64,000 nucleotides of DNA from Halosolutus gelatinilyticus (GTDB lineage: Archaea > Halobacteriota > Halobacteria > Halobacteriales > Natrialbaceae): NCBI RefSeq assembly GCF_023028105.1, contig NZ_CP095491.1, positions 2,356,001 through 2,420,000 of the forward strand. The letters are read 5' to 3'. The notes beneath the pieces were generated by a model that was not told the origin of the DNA, made no database searches, and worked only from the letters and a program-made list of their open reading frames with translations. This document shows positions 35,724 through 44,337 of the stretch, piece after piece. The translations under genes were made by a program, and so were the position numbers. Within the stretch, counting starts at the first letter, position 1; every line of letters starts with the position of its first letter.

Positions 35724-35990
35724 ATGGAACGGCGAACGCGTATCGAGCGCTCTTTTCGCGGCATCTCCGAACGCCTCGCGATCCGCTATCTGACGAATCT
35801 GGGCGGCGAGCGCGTCGACAACGGCGCGGTCGAGGGCGACGACTGGTCGGCGACCCTCTCCTCCGAGCAGGTCGGGATCGGCCCCTCGCTGACGCTGACC
35901 GAAGTGACGGTCGTCTTCGAGGGCGACGAGGAGACGCTCGAACCGCTCGTCGATCGGTTCGCCCAGAAGGCGATGCGCGCGGGTGGCTGA
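35724..35990 (+). CDS. conserved small haloarchaeal protein
   Basis: An 88-residue protein with alternating helix and strand: MERRTRIERSFRGISERLAI, then LGGERVDNGAVEGDDWSATL and FEGDEETLEPLVDRFAQKAM. I cannot name the family with certainty; it has a DUF1952-like look. The next gene overlaps its stop by one base (TGATG), so the two probably act together. No membrane segment or Cys. Confidence 0.68.
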   Translation: MERRTRIERSFRGISERLAIRYLTNLGGERVDNGAVEGDDWSATLSSEQVGIGPSLTLTEVTVVFEGDEETLEPLVDRFAQKAMRAGG

Positions 35991-36364
35991 TGGCCGGCGA
36001 GCCGATCGAGGGGCAGGTGCTTCTGCTCACGGCCGCGAAGTCGAGCGTGCAGCCGGCGCGGCTGCCCGATCTCGTCGACCTCGTACAGGAGCGGCTGACG
36101 GCGGACCGGGAGCGGTATCGCCGCGAGTACGAGCGCGTCTACGAGGGCGAGGCGTTCGAGGCGTTCTTCGTCGACCGGAACCACTGGGAGCAACTCGGCG
36201 ACGATCTCGGGTTCAGCGATCGCGAGCGGTCGGCAGTCCGCCGCGCGCACGAGGAACAGCTGCTTCGGGTCGGTCGGCGCGCCGATCGCGAGGACGAGTT
36301 CGAGACGGCCCTCGAAATCCGTGATCCGCTGTTGATCGGGCGGGACGACGCCGATCGAGAGTAG
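35990..36364 (+). CDS. conserved haloarchaeal hypothetical protein
   Basis: A 124-residue charged, mainly helical protein (GQVLLLTAAKSSVQPARLPD ... DRERYRREYERVYEGEAFEA ... ERSAVRRAHEEQLLRVGRRA). Translation is coupled to the 88-residue protein before it. Function unknown, and no family is recalled with confidence. Confidence 0.65.
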   Translation: MAGEPIEGQVLLLTAAKSSVQPARLPDLVDLVQERLTADRERYRREYERVYEGEAFEAFFVDRNHWEQLGDDLGFSDRERSAVRRAHEEQLLRVGRRADREDEFETALEIRDPLLIGRDDADRE

Positions 36365-36468
36365 CGGCCGACTCGTCGTCCGCTCGGGCTTTCGGGGGGA
36401 ACGAACCGGCGACGAGCGATCGAACTGCGTTTTCGCGGTCGTCCGTGGGATGCACTTCGTCCGGGTAG

Positions 36469-36660
36469 CGGAGCACGAAGAGGAGGACGGACCCGTCCTC
36501 GCCGCGCGAAAAGAGAATTCTGATCAACGCGATCGTCTTCGATTCGTTTTTCCGGATAACGTCGGAAGAGGGCGTCAGGACCGTCTATATCGCGGCCGGA
36601 CTCGTCTCGCTGGGTATCGGGTACGTCGTCGTGAGGTACGGAGATCCGCTGGGCGGATAG
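36469..36660 (+). pseudogene. C-terminal remnant of a small membrane protein beside an HTH gene
   Basis: The frame is open from 36469 to TAG at 36660 but has no ATG, GTG or TTG start. Its end reads FDSFFRITSEEGVRTVYIAA then [20 protein letters not shown], a transmembrane helix. In haloarchaea a DUF2178-like membrane gene often precedes an HTH_3 gene as here. I infer that the 5' part is lost or frameshifted. The HTH gene starts 2 bases after its stop. Confidence 0.4.
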
Positions 36661-36661
36661 C

Positions 36662-36952
36662 ATGGAGAACACGATCAAGGTCCACCGTGCGATGAAGGAC
36701 GTGACCCAAGAAGAACTCGCGCGAGAGATCGGCGTAACCCGACAGACGATCAGCGCGCTCGAGCGAGGGCGGTACAATCCGTCTCTCGAACTCGCCTATC
36801 GGTCGGCCGATTACTTCGAGTGCTCCGTGGAGGAGTTGTTCCCCGAGAGTAGCGTCCGTCGATCGACGGTCGCTATCGGTCGACCCCGAACGGGCCGTTC
36901 GATACCATCGGTCGTGCTTTTTTCAGCGCGGGCGGCGTATCTCCCGCAGTGA
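36662..36952 (+). CDS. XRE-family HTH regulator with extended C-terminus
   Basis: The first ~65 residues are a complete HTH_3: [40 protein letters not shown] and [11 protein letters not shown]. Homologues usually stop at this point (~67 residues). Here ~30 residues of unrelated basic/hydrophobic sequence follow, so the original stop may have been lost. It starts 2 bases after the membrane-protein remnant, matching a regulator/membrane pair that controls stress or antitoxin-like responses in other prokaryotes (inference). Confidence 0.82.
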   Translation: MENTIKVHRAMKDVTQEELAREIGVTRQTISALERGRYNPSLELAYRSADYFECSVEELFPESSVRRSTVAIGRPRTGRSIPSVVLFSARAAYLPQ

Positions 36953-36958
36953 TCGCCA

Positions 36959-37822
36959 GTGATCGACGCGTCGGATGTGCTCGCGCGGTTCGCACGGCCC
37001 GAGTACACCGGTGAGAACCGCTGTTCGCCGTGTACCGCGGTGAACGTCGCGATCGCGATCGGCCTCGCGATCGGCCTCGGCGTCGTCGGCTCCGCCCCCG
37101 TCGGCGCGCTCGCGTTCGCCGTTTTCCTGGCAATCATCTACCTCCGCGGCTATCTGATTCCCGGCACCCCCGCGCTCACCCGTCGGTACTTCCCGGCGTC
37201 CGTCCTGTCCTGGTTCGGTAAGGCTCCCGAACGAGGCTGGGAGCGACCGACGATCGAGACGGCCGACTTCGAGGACGCCGTCGCCGCGCTTTCGACCGCC
37301 GACGTGGTGATCCGGGAGGCGGGCGACGTTCGGCTGACGGTCGAGTTTCGAGCGCGATGGCGCGATCGGCTCGATCGCGAGACGAACCCGACCGACGACG
37401 TCGCCGCGCCCGACGCGGACGCGATCGCGGCCGCGTTCGACGCCGACACCGTCGATCGACGCGGGGACGCGACCGTCGAGTTCGACGGCGATCGGCTGGT
37501 CCGGTGGGAGTCGGACGCGGCGCTCGCCGCGGACGTCGCCGCCGATCGCGAACTCCGCGACGAACTCGACGGCTGGGCCGCGCTCGATCCGGACGATCGC
37601 CGCGACGTGCTCGCGGGACTGCGGCTCCTCAGGGAGCGCTGTCCCGCATGCGACGGCCGACTCGACGCTCGCGTCGAGCGCCTCGAACACTGCTGTCGAC
37701 GCCCGAAGATCGCCATCGACGTCGCGTGCGAGGCGTGCGGGCGATCGATCGTCTCGCTGGCCGTTCCCGAGTCGAGTCCCGTCCTCGAGTGGGTGCCGGA
37801 CCGTGCGGTATCCGACGCGTAA
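36959..37822 (+). CDS. membrane protein with cytoplasmic zinc-ribbon tail
   Basis: A 287-residue protein from GTG 36959. N-terminal RCSPC pair, two membrane helices (residues ~25-65, VNVAIAIGLAIGLGVVGSAP and ALAFAVFLAIIYLRG), a long acidic cytoplasmic domain, and a C-terminal region with ERCPACDGRLDAR and CEACGRSI, giving two Cys pairs of a zinc ribbon. I recognise the composition as haloarchaeal but no named family. Function unknown. Confidence 0.7.
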   Translation: MIDASDVLARFARPEYTGENRCSPCTAVNVAIAIGLAIGLGVVGSAPVGALAFAVFLAIIYLRGYLIPGTPALTRRYFPASVLSWFGKAPERGWERPTIETADFEDAVAALSTADVVIREAGDVRLTVEFRARWRDRLDRETNPTDDVAAPDADAIAAAFDADTVDRRGDATVEFDGDRLVRWESDAALAADVAADRELRDELDGWAALDPDDRRDVLAGLRLLRERCPACDGRLDARVERLEHCCRRPKIAIDVACEACGRSIVSLAVPESSPVLEWVPDRAVSDA

Positions 37823-37864
37823 CGGTCGGCGAGCGTCGACTCGTGCCGAACGCGGTCGGTCAAC

Positions 37865-38203
37865 TCACTCCCGCCAGTCCGGTTCGGTTCGCGGCGGCGC
37901 GAGAACTCCGAGGCCGATCGCAGGTTCGTCGCCCCGGTTTTCCGCGCCGTGGCGCTGCCCGCTCGGAAACCTGTAGGCGTCGCCTTCCTCGAGGCGTACT
38001 TCCTGCCCGTCGACGATCGCCGTCAGCGCCCCCCGCAGCACGTAGCCGATCTGTTCGTGCTCGTGGCTGTGAGTCGGGAGGGTGGCCCCCGGCTCGATCC
38101 GCCAGTACTTCATGCTCGCCCGATCGCCCGTCGAGAGGTCGCCCAGGTAGACCCCGGTCGTGACTTCTTCGAGTTCGGCGTCGGCCGCCCGGACGTGATC
38201 CAT
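37865..38203 (-). CDS. cupin-domain protein
   Basis: A 112-residue single cupin: PGATLPTHSHEHEQIGYVLR carries the first metal motif (H-x-H-x3-E-x6-G) and GDAYRFPSGQRHGAENRGDE the second (P-x4-H). It likely binds one metal ion such as Fe, Mn or Zn. It ends convergent with the preceding gene, and its promoter region faces the solute-binding-like genes starting at 38348, so it may belong to that pathway. Exact substrate unknown. Confidence 0.9.
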   Translation of the reverse strand: MDHVRAADAELEEVTTGVYLGDLSTGDRASMKYWRIEPGATLPTHSHEHEQIGYVLRGALTAIVDGQEVRLEEGDAYRFPSGQRHGAENRGDEPAIGLGVLAPPRTEPDWRE

Positions 38204-38347
38204 GGAACCAACCACCACGGTATGGGAACACGATGATCCGGTACGTGAATCTTATCCCGTCCGGCGATGACAGTGTCCGGGACCGACGTCTCGTATAAAC
38301 GTTTCCTAGAAACGTTTTATGGCACCACTTCCCGTCAGCAGCATCGT

Positions 38348-39241
38348 ATGTCACTTAGTGACACGCTACGGGTGTTTCACCTTCCGTTCTCGTTCATGCT
38401 GCCGCAGCGAGTCGCAGCGCGGCGGGGGTACTTCGCGGACCAGGGGCTCGACGTCGAGTTGATCGAGCGCGATCGGCGGCGCGTCGACTGGAAGTACGTT
38501 CCGGGGGACGAGACCCTGACCGGAGACGCGGACGTCGACCTCTACCCGGTCTGCAAGTGGGAGAGCCTCAAGCGGACCTGGTCGCTCGATGACGGGCGGA
38601 TCGTCGCCCACGGCGCGTTCGCCGACCTGCCGTACGCGCTGTACGTCCGACCGGAGACGTCGATCGAGGAACCGAGCGATCTCGCGAACGTTCCCGTCGC
38701 GGTGAACCGCAGAACCGGCCAGGAGTACACGGCGATCCGGGCGCTCGAGGAGCACCTCGACCCCGGCGAGATCGAACTCGTTCACCAGGGAATGCCGACC
38801 GATCGGCTGCGGGCTCTCCGCGGGGGGACGGTCGACGCCGCAACGCTGCTCGATCCGCACAGCGCGCTCGCGGACCACCTCGGCTTCCGGCGGATACTCG
38901 AGTTCGAGAACCACGTCGGCGTCGTCGGGACCGAGGATCTCGACGACGACGCGCTGGCGGCGTTCATGCGAGCGTACGGCCGCGCCGTCGAGGAGATCAA
39001 CGAGAACCCGTCGGCGTTCCGCGCGCAGTACCTCGAGATGCTCGAAGCCGATCTCGAGGTCGCGCCCGATCTCTTCGACGACGTCGATCTGGCCGCGATC
39101 CGCGAGTCGGTCACCGTCCCGCGGTACGAGGTTCCCGAACTCGCCGACCCCGATGACCTGGCCGCCCACCTCGAGTGGATGAAAGACCGGGACCTGATCG
39201 ACGAGCGGGCGGAGATCGGCGCGATCGTCGCACCCCACTAA
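38348..39241 (+). CDS. solute-binding-fold protein 1, cytoplasmic (no signal peptide)
   Basis: A 297-residue periplasmic-binding-fold protein without signal sequence, lipobox or Tat motif: it starts MSLSDTLRVFHLPFSFMLPQ and enters the fold at once (AARRGYFADQGLDVELIERD). Later: VAHGAFADLPYALYVRPETS, DLANVPVAVNRRTGQEYTAI, HQGMPTDRLRALRGGTVDAA. No permease or ATPase is nearby. Signal-less members of this fold include 4,5-dihydroxyphthalate decarboxylase and THI5-like enzymes, so a catalytic or carrier role in the cytoplasm is possible. First of three tandem genes; a 12-base gap separates it from the second. Confidence 0.75.
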   Translation: MSLSDTLRVFHLPFSFMLPQRVAARRGYFADQGLDVELIERDRRRVDWKYVPGDETLTGDADVDLYPVCKWESLKRTWSLDDGRIVAHGAFADLPYALYVRPETSIEEPSDLANVPVAVNRRTGQEYTAIRALEEHLDPGEIELVHQGMPTDRLRALRGGTVDAATLLDPHSALADHLGFRRILEFENHVGVVGTEDLDDDALAAFMRAYGRAVEEINENPSAFRAQYLEMLEADLEVAPDLFDDVDLAAIRESVTVPRYEVPELADPDDLAAHLEWMKDRDLIDERAEIGAIVAPH

Positions 39242-39253
39242 TCCACGAGAACC

Positions 39254-40249
39254 ATGGATATCGACACCCAACAGGCGGCGCTGGACGAACTCCACGACGA
39301 CCCCGGCGACCTGCCGGTGATGCGCGCCCGGTTCGAGCACAACGGCAGCCCGCGGTATCTGCTGTACGCGATCAAGCGATTCGGCTTCGATCGCGACCAC
39401 GGCTTCCACCTCGACGTGGAACTCGTCTCGGACGAACTCGAGGACGGCAAGGAGACGGTCGAGGCCAAACTTCACGGCGGGGACGCGGACCTGATCGATA
39501 TCGACTACATCTCGACGGCACGCGAGCGGGCCGGCGGCGCGCCGATCGTCGCCGTCCACCCCTACGGGCGGACCGTCGGCGGCCTCGTCGTCCCCGAGGC
39601 GTCGCCGATCGAGGGGCTTTCGGACCTTCGGAACTGCCGCATCGGCGTGGTCCGTCGACTGGACAAGAACTGGATCCTGACGCGGGCCGCGTGCCGGGAG
39701 TACCACGACTTCGATCCAGAGGACGAGGCGACGTCGGTCGAGTCGGGATCGAAGGTCCAACTCACGCGCATGCTGCGCGACGGCGAGGTCGACGCCGCCC
39801 TCCAGTTCTGGCAGATCGTCCCCGAAATCGTCGAGACGGGCCCGTACCGCGAGGCGCTCCCGGTGGCCGACCTCGTGCAACGTCTCTCGGGCGCCGACCG
39901 GACGCTGCCGATCTCGACGTTCCTCACGAGCGAGCGGTACCTGACGGCGAATCCTCGAGCCGTCCGCGGGTTCAGAGGCGCGTACGCCGACGCGGTCGAT
40001 CGGCTGCGCCGTGACGACGATCTCTGGGCGGAACTCGCCGATCGAATGATGTACGAGGACGACCCCGCCGTCGTTCGCGGAATCCGCGACGGGTGGCGGG
40101 AGATGGTCGTCACCGACTGGGACCGGGAGACGATCGCGGCGATGGGGCGGCTGTTCGATCACCTGCTCGAGGTCGCCGGCGCGGAGGCGCTCGGCGTCGA
40201 TCGCATTCCCGAGGACACGTTCCGGCTGGAGGTGCCGCCGTCGCAATGA
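39254..40249 (+). CDS. solute-binding-fold protein 2, cytoplasmic
   Basis: A 331-residue relative lacking export signals. Key stretches: RARFEHNGSPRYLLYAIKRF, GGDADLIDIDYISTARERAG, LSDLRNCRIGVVRRLDKNWI and DGEVDAALQFWQIVPEIVET. It has the two-lobe alternation of NMT1/THI5-like proteins, with a C-terminal helical tail. Its stop overlaps the start of the third gene (ATGA), which supports a joint role. Substrate unknown. Confidence 0.75.
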   Translation: MDIDTQQAALDELHDDPGDLPVMRARFEHNGSPRYLLYAIKRFGFDRDHGFHLDVELVSDELEDGKETVEAKLHGGDADLIDIDYISTARERAGGAPIVAVHPYGRTVGGLVVPEASPIEGLSDLRNCRIGVVRRLDKNWILTRAACREYHDFDPEDEATSVESGSKVQLTRMLRDGEVDAALQFWQIVPEIVETGPYREALPVADLVQRLSGADRTLPISTFLTSERYLTANPRAVRGFRGAYADAVDRLRRDDDLWAELADRMMYEDDPAVVRGIRDGWREMVVTDWDRETIAAMGRLFDHLLEVAGAEALGVDRIPEDTFRLEVPPSQ

Positions 40250-41268
40250 CGTCCGAACGGTCCGCCGACGCCGCGACCGCCGACGAACGAGCAGCGACCG
40301 AACCGACGGCCGTCGACTTCCAGCTCAACTGGGAGCCGAACGGGTTCCAGGCGCCGTACTTCCTCGCCCGCGAGCGGGGTTTCTACGGGGACGAGGGCCT
40401 CGACGTGCGGTTCGTCGAGGGCCACGGCTCGCCGTTCGCCGCGGAACGGGCCGCGAAGGGGCGAGCCGAGTTCGCGCTTGCGGGTGCGAGCGCCGTCCTC
40501 TCGGTTCAGAGCCGCGGCCTCGATCCGCTCGCCGTCGCCGCCGTGACGGGGAAGACGCCGGCGGCGATCTACACCCTTCGGGACGTCTTCGGCGAACCGC
40601 TCGAGCGTCCGGCCCAACTGGTCGGTCGGACGATCGCCCCCTCGGCGACCAAGACCCGAATCCTGACGGCCCAGTTGCTCGAGGACGAGGGCATCCGCGA
40701 CGAGGTCGAGTTGCTCGGCGTCGACGACCACACCCACCACCGCGTCCAGCACAAACTCCTCGATGGCGAGGTCGACGCCGCCGTCGGCGTCGTCACGAAC
40801 GGCTACGAACTCGAGCGCGAACACGATCGGACCGCCGACGAACTGCCGATCGGGAACCACCTCGACGTCTACGGCATGACGATCGTCTCCAGTCCCGAGT
40901 TCGCCCGAGAGAATCCGGAGACGGTCCGCGCGTTCCTTCGCGCGACGGCCCGCGGGTGGGCGACGGCGACGCGCGATCCCGAGGCGGCGATCGACGTCCT
41001 CGTCGAGCGCAACGCCACGCTCGAGCGACGACGCCCCGTCGAGCGACGGAAGTTCGAGACGGCCGCGACGGACCTCCAGTTCACCGACGCCGTCCGCCGG
41101 CGAGGGTGGGGCACCCACGACGGCGACCGGTGGCGCACGCTCGGGCGCACGCTTTCCGAGACCGACCTGCTGGAGGGAGACGTCGACCCGAAAGCTGTGT
41201 GGACGAACGACTTCGTCGACAGGGACGCCGAAGTCATCCGGGACTACGCCGGACGGGTGGAGGTCTGA
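40246..41268 (+). CDS. solute-binding-fold protein 3, THI5/NMT1-like, cytoplasmic
   Basis: A 340-residue protein with an acidic, Ala-rich N-terminal tail instead of a signal peptide, then the THI5/NMT1-like core QLNWEPNGFQAPYFLARERG, FVEGHGSPFAAERAAKGRAE, YTLRDVFGEPLERPAQLVGR and FLRATARGWATATRDPEAAI. Its C-terminal two thirds are clearly paralogous to the binding domain of the regulator at 54393 (shared YT-RDVFGEPL and RGWG motifs). In yeast, THI5 makes the thiamin pyrimidine; no thiamin gene is visible here, so that role is not proposed. The VOC gene begins 7 bases later. Confidence 0.78.
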   Translation: MTSERSADAATADERAATEPTAVDFQLNWEPNGFQAPYFLARERGFYGDEGLDVRFVEGHGSPFAAERAAKGRAEFALAGASAVLSVQSRGLDPLAVAAVTGKTPAAIYTLRDVFGEPLERPAQLVGRTIAPSATKTRILTAQLLEDEGIRDEVELLGVDDHTHHRVQHKLLDGEVDAAVGVVTNGYELEREHDRTADELPIGNHLDVYGMTIVSSPEFARENPETVRAFLRATARGWATATRDPEAAIDVLVERNATLERRRPVERRKFETAATDLQFTDAVRRRGWGTHDGDRWRTLGRTLSETDLLEGDVDPKAVWTNDFVDRDAEVIRDYAGRVEV

Positions 41269-41275
41269 GCGGATC

Positions 41276-41704
41276 ATGGACGCCGTCGATCACGTCAACG
41301 TCGACGTCGACGACCTCGAGACCTGCTACGCGTTCTACCGCGACGTCCTCGATCTCGAGGTACTGCGGGATCCGTCGGACTTCCAGGGCGCCCACGCGAT
41401 GTTCCGGGTCGGCGAGACCGTCGTCACGCTCGTCGAAACCGGGCGCGCCGATCGGTGGGACGAACGCGGTCTCGATCACCCGCTCGACAAAGCCCACCTC
41501 GCGTTCGAGACCGATCGAGACGCCTACGAGTCGCTGATGGCCGACTTAAACGACCAGTTTCCGAAGCAAGGCCCCTACGACTGGGGCGAATTCGAGGGGT
41601 TCTACTTCCTGGATCCGAGCGGCAACTTGCTCGAAGTCGTCACGTACGAGGCGCCCGCGGGCGACCGCGATCGATCGCTGCTCACCCACGACGACGTCGA
41701 GTGA
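41276..41704 (+). CDS. VOC-family (glyoxalase/dioxygenase fold) protein
   Basis: A 142-residue protein with the paired beta-alpha-beta-beta-beta modules: MDAVDHVNVDVDDLETCYAF, VLDLEVLRDPSDFQGAHAMF, DKAHLAFETDRDAYESLMAD and YFLDPSGNLLEVVTYEAPAG. Likely metal ligands are His in the first strand, His in the third, and Glu in NLLEV. It could be an isomerase, lyase or dioxygenase. Position directly after three solute-binding-fold genes suggests it acts on the same compound; inference. Confidence 0.87.
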   Translation: MDAVDHVNVDVDDLETCYAFYRDVLDLEVLRDPSDFQGAHAMFRVGETVVTLVETGRADRWDERGLDHPLDKAHLAFETDRDAYESLMADLNDQFPKQGPYDWGEFEGFYFLDPSGNLLEVVTYEAPAGDRDRSLLTHDDVE

Positions 41705-41759
41705 CGGCTGCGAATTCAGGCCGTCGCCTTATCTCAACTGGCTGGATAGGAGTGACGCT

Positions 41760-41960
41760 ATGGTCGGGTTTGGTGTACGCTTCTCGATACTGGCTGGTGG
41801 CGCGACCACGGTCGCGATCGTGACGGTGTTGATCGCGAGCGGAACGGTAGCACTCGGGACGGGCGAGCGGTGGGTCTCGAACGCCCTCCTCGGCGTCGCC
41901 CTGTTCGCGCTGGCACTGCTCGTCGCGATGTGGTACGAGCCCGCGGAAACCGATGAGTGA
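41760..41960 (+). CDS. small two-helix membrane protein
   Basis: A 66-residue protein with helices at ~7-29 (RFSILAGGATTVAIVTVLIA) and ~40-58 (NALLGVALFALALLVAMWYE), and an acidic tail. Common small haloarchaeal type; function unknown. It ends convergent with the formate dehydrogenase-like gene. Confidence 0.6.
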   Translation: MVGFGVRFSILAGGATTVAIVTVLIASGTVALGTGERWVSNALLGVALFALALLVAMWYEPAETDE

Positions 41961-41995
41961 CCCGACGAGGTGGCGATCAGTCGTCGACCGCTCGG

Positions 41996-44134
41996 TCAGT
42001 CGTCCGCCGCTGACCGTGAGTCGCCGGCGGGTTCGATGCCGACCTCGATCTCTGCGGCCGCGGCCTTGTACTCGGGGATCTTCGCCCGCTCGTCGAGCAC
42101 GTCGTTCGTGAGCCGGTTGGCCGACGCGGCGGCGAAGTGCGGCGTGGTCCAGACGACGCCCTCCTTGGTGTCCTCGGTGACTTGCGCCTCGACGGTGATC
42201 TCGCCGCGGCGGGACGTGAGGACCACCTTCTCGCCGTCTTCGATCCCGTAGCGCGCCGCGTCGTTCGGGTGCACGTCGACGAAGTTCTCCGGGGTCTGTC
42301 TATTGAGCGTCGGCGATCGGCGGCTCATCGTCCCCGTGTTGTAGTGCTCCTCGAGACGCGCGGTTGTGAGGATCAGCGGGTACTCGTCGTCGGGCGTCTC
42401 GTCCGGCGGAGTGTGGCGGACGCCCTCGATGTGGCCCAGGCCGCTTTCCGTGTCGAACTCCGCTTCGTAGAGGAACAGGTCCCCCTCGTCGCCGGGTTCG
42501 TAGCAGGGCCAGTGGACGCCCTCCTCGCCGAGGATGTCGTAGGTCATCCCGTGGTAGATCGGACAGACCTGCCGCAGTTCCTCGAAGACTTCTTCGGGGC
42601 CGTCGAAGTCGAACTCCTCGGCGCCGAAGAGCCGAGTCCCGATCTCCGAGAGGATCTCGAGGTCGTGTTTCGTATTCTCGTGGACCTTATCGACCCCGCG
42701 CATCCGCTGGACGCGTCGATCGGTGTTGGTGACGGTGCCGTCGCGCTCGGCCCAGGTCGTCGCCGGCAGGATCACGTCGGCGTACTTCGCGGTCTCGGTC
42801 ATGAAGATATCCTGGACTACCATGAACTCGAGGCGCTGGATCCGTTCGGCGACGCGGTTGGCGTCGGGTTCGGACATGACGGGGTTCTCGCCCATCACGT
42901 ACAGCCCGTGGACGGACTCGCCGAACTCGTGGGAGAGCTCGACGTTCGTGAGCCCCGGCTCGTCGGGAACGTCGAAGCCCCACTCCGCTTCGACGGCCGT
43001 GCGAGCATCGTCGTCGTCGACCAGCTGGTAGCCCGGCAGGACGTTCGGCATCGCGCCGACGTCGCAGGTTCCCTGGACGTTGTTCTGGCCGCGCAGCGGG
43101 TTGACGCCGGTGCCGGGACGGCCGAGATTCCCCGTGATCAGCGCCAGGTTGATCTCGTTTTGCACGTTGTCGACGCCGCAGGCGTGCTGGCTCATCCCCA
43201 TCCCGGTGAAGATGGCTGCGTTGTCCGCCGTCGCGTACTTTTCCGCGGCGAGTTCGATCTCCTCGAGATCGAGGCCGCACTCCTCCGCGGCGGCCTTCTT
43301 ATCGAAGTCCCGAAGCGTCCGTTTCAGGTGTTCGAACCCCTCAGTGCGCTCCTCGATGAACTCCTCGTCGATCCAGTCCGCGTCGGGGTTCTCCTCGTGT
43401 CTCTCGAGGATCGTCTTGATGACGACGTTCAGCAGCGGGATGTCGGTCCCCGGATTCAACTGGAGGTGCTGGTGCCGATCGGTGTCGTCGATCTGGAACG
43501 ATCGGGTCGTCTTGTTCGCGTGGGGGTCGACCTGGATGACGGTCGCGCCCTCGAGCACCGCCTGCCGGAAGTACTGGCTGTTGGCGATCGGGTGCTGTTC
43601 GCCCGGGTTCGCCCCCTGGATCCAGAAGACGTCGGCCTCCTCGCGGAGGTCCTGCATGCTGTTGGTCATCGCGCCCGCGCCCAGGCTCGTCCGCAGCGCC
43701 CAGACCGTCGAGGCGTGGCACATCCGCGTGCAGTTGTCGACGTTGTTGGTGCCGTACCGGCGGGCGAGTTTCTGGAGGAGGTAGTTCTCCTCGTTCATCG
43801 TCTTCGAGGAGCCGAAAAAGCCCGTCGCGTCGGGGCCGTACTCCTCGCGGATCCGCTCGAGTTCGCCGACGATGCGATCGTAGGCCTCTTCCCAGGTCGC
43901 CTCGCGGAACTCGCCGTCTTCCTTGATTAGGGGCTCGGTGAGGCGGTCTTCGTGGTCGACGACCTCCGTCGCCGCGCCGCCTTTGATGCAGATCCGCCCC
44001 TCGTTGACCGGCGCGTCGCCCCACGGCATAAACTGTACGTCGCCCGGTTCCTCGCCCTGCTGGATCTGGATGCCGCACCCGACCCCGCAGTACGGACAGA
44101 TCGTCTTGACCGGATCGCGCTTGTCACTGGACAT
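41996..44134 (-). CDS. formate dehydrogenase-like molybdopterin oxidoreductase
   Basis: A 712-residue single-subunit molybdopterin enzyme. The N-terminal [4Fe-4S] site is CPYCGVGCGI plus a fourth Cys in RICIKG. The active-site Cys lies in NCTRMCHAST, at the position held by Cys or SeCys in formate dehydrogenase alpha subunits. A molybdopterin dinucleotide-binding tail ends the protein (PLILTTARLEEHYNTGTMSR). No Tat signal, so cytoplasmic. It probably oxidises formate or reduces CO2. The usual diaphorase or FeS partner subunits are not adjacent, so its electron acceptor is unclear. Confidence 0.88.
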   Translation of the reverse strand: MSSDKRDPVKTICPYCGVGCGIQIQQGEEPGDVQFMPWGDAPVNEGRICIKGGAATEVVDHEDRLTEPLIKEDGEFREATWEEAYDRIVGELERIREEYGPDATGFFGSSKTMNEENYLLQKLARRYGTNNVDNCTRMCHASTVWALRTSLGAGAMTNSMQDLREEADVFWIQGANPGEQHPIANSQYFRQAVLEGATVIQVDPHANKTTRSFQIDDTDRHQHLQLNPGTDIPLLNVVIKTILERHEENPDADWIDEEFIEERTEGFEHLKRTLRDFDKKAAAEECGLDLEEIELAAEKYATADNAAIFTGMGMSQHACGVDNVQNEINLALITGNLGRPGTGVNPLRGQNNVQGTCDVGAMPNVLPGYQLVDDDDARTAVEAEWGFDVPDEPGLTNVELSHEFGESVHGLYVMGENPVMSEPDANRVAERIQRLEFMVVQDIFMTETAKYADVILPATTWAERDGTVTNTDRRVQRMRGVDKVHENTKHDLEILSEIGTRLFGAEEFDFDGPEEVFEELRQVCPIYHGMTYDILGEEGVHWPCYEPGDEGDLFLYEAEFDTESGLGHIEGVRHTPPDETPDDEYPLILTTARLEEHYNTGTMSRRSPTLNRQTPENFVDVHPNDAARYGIEDGEKVVLTSRRGEITVEAQVTEDTKEGVVWTTPHFAAASANRLTNDVLDERAKIPEYKAAAAEIEVGIEPAGDSRSAADD

Positions 44135-44337
44135 TGTTCTGATTTACTAGGTGTGTTACCGCGGCCGACTGACACCTGTACCGTCTTCCTCCACGTGTAT
44201 GAGTCTTTCTAGCACGCGCCCTCCCGAACTGATGCGAGTTCCCGGCGCGACGTGCGAGACGGGTCGCCGAACGGAGTGACGTCGGCGGTTTATCGCAGGG
44301 AAACGCTCACGCCCCGTCACCGCGAAGGACACGAACG

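Noticed and set aside
40246-41268. Thiamin pyrimidine synthase (true THI5)
   Set aside because: Resemblance is to the fold only; the Cys-rich iron motif and active-site His of THI5 were not found by eye and no thiamin gene is nearby.
41996-44134. Whether the molybdoenzyme is an assimilatory nitrate reductase
   Set aside because: The NCTRMCHAST active-site context and full length fit formate dehydrogenase better, and no nitrite reductase is adjacent; nitrate function was considered because of the NarK remnant at 46490-47422.
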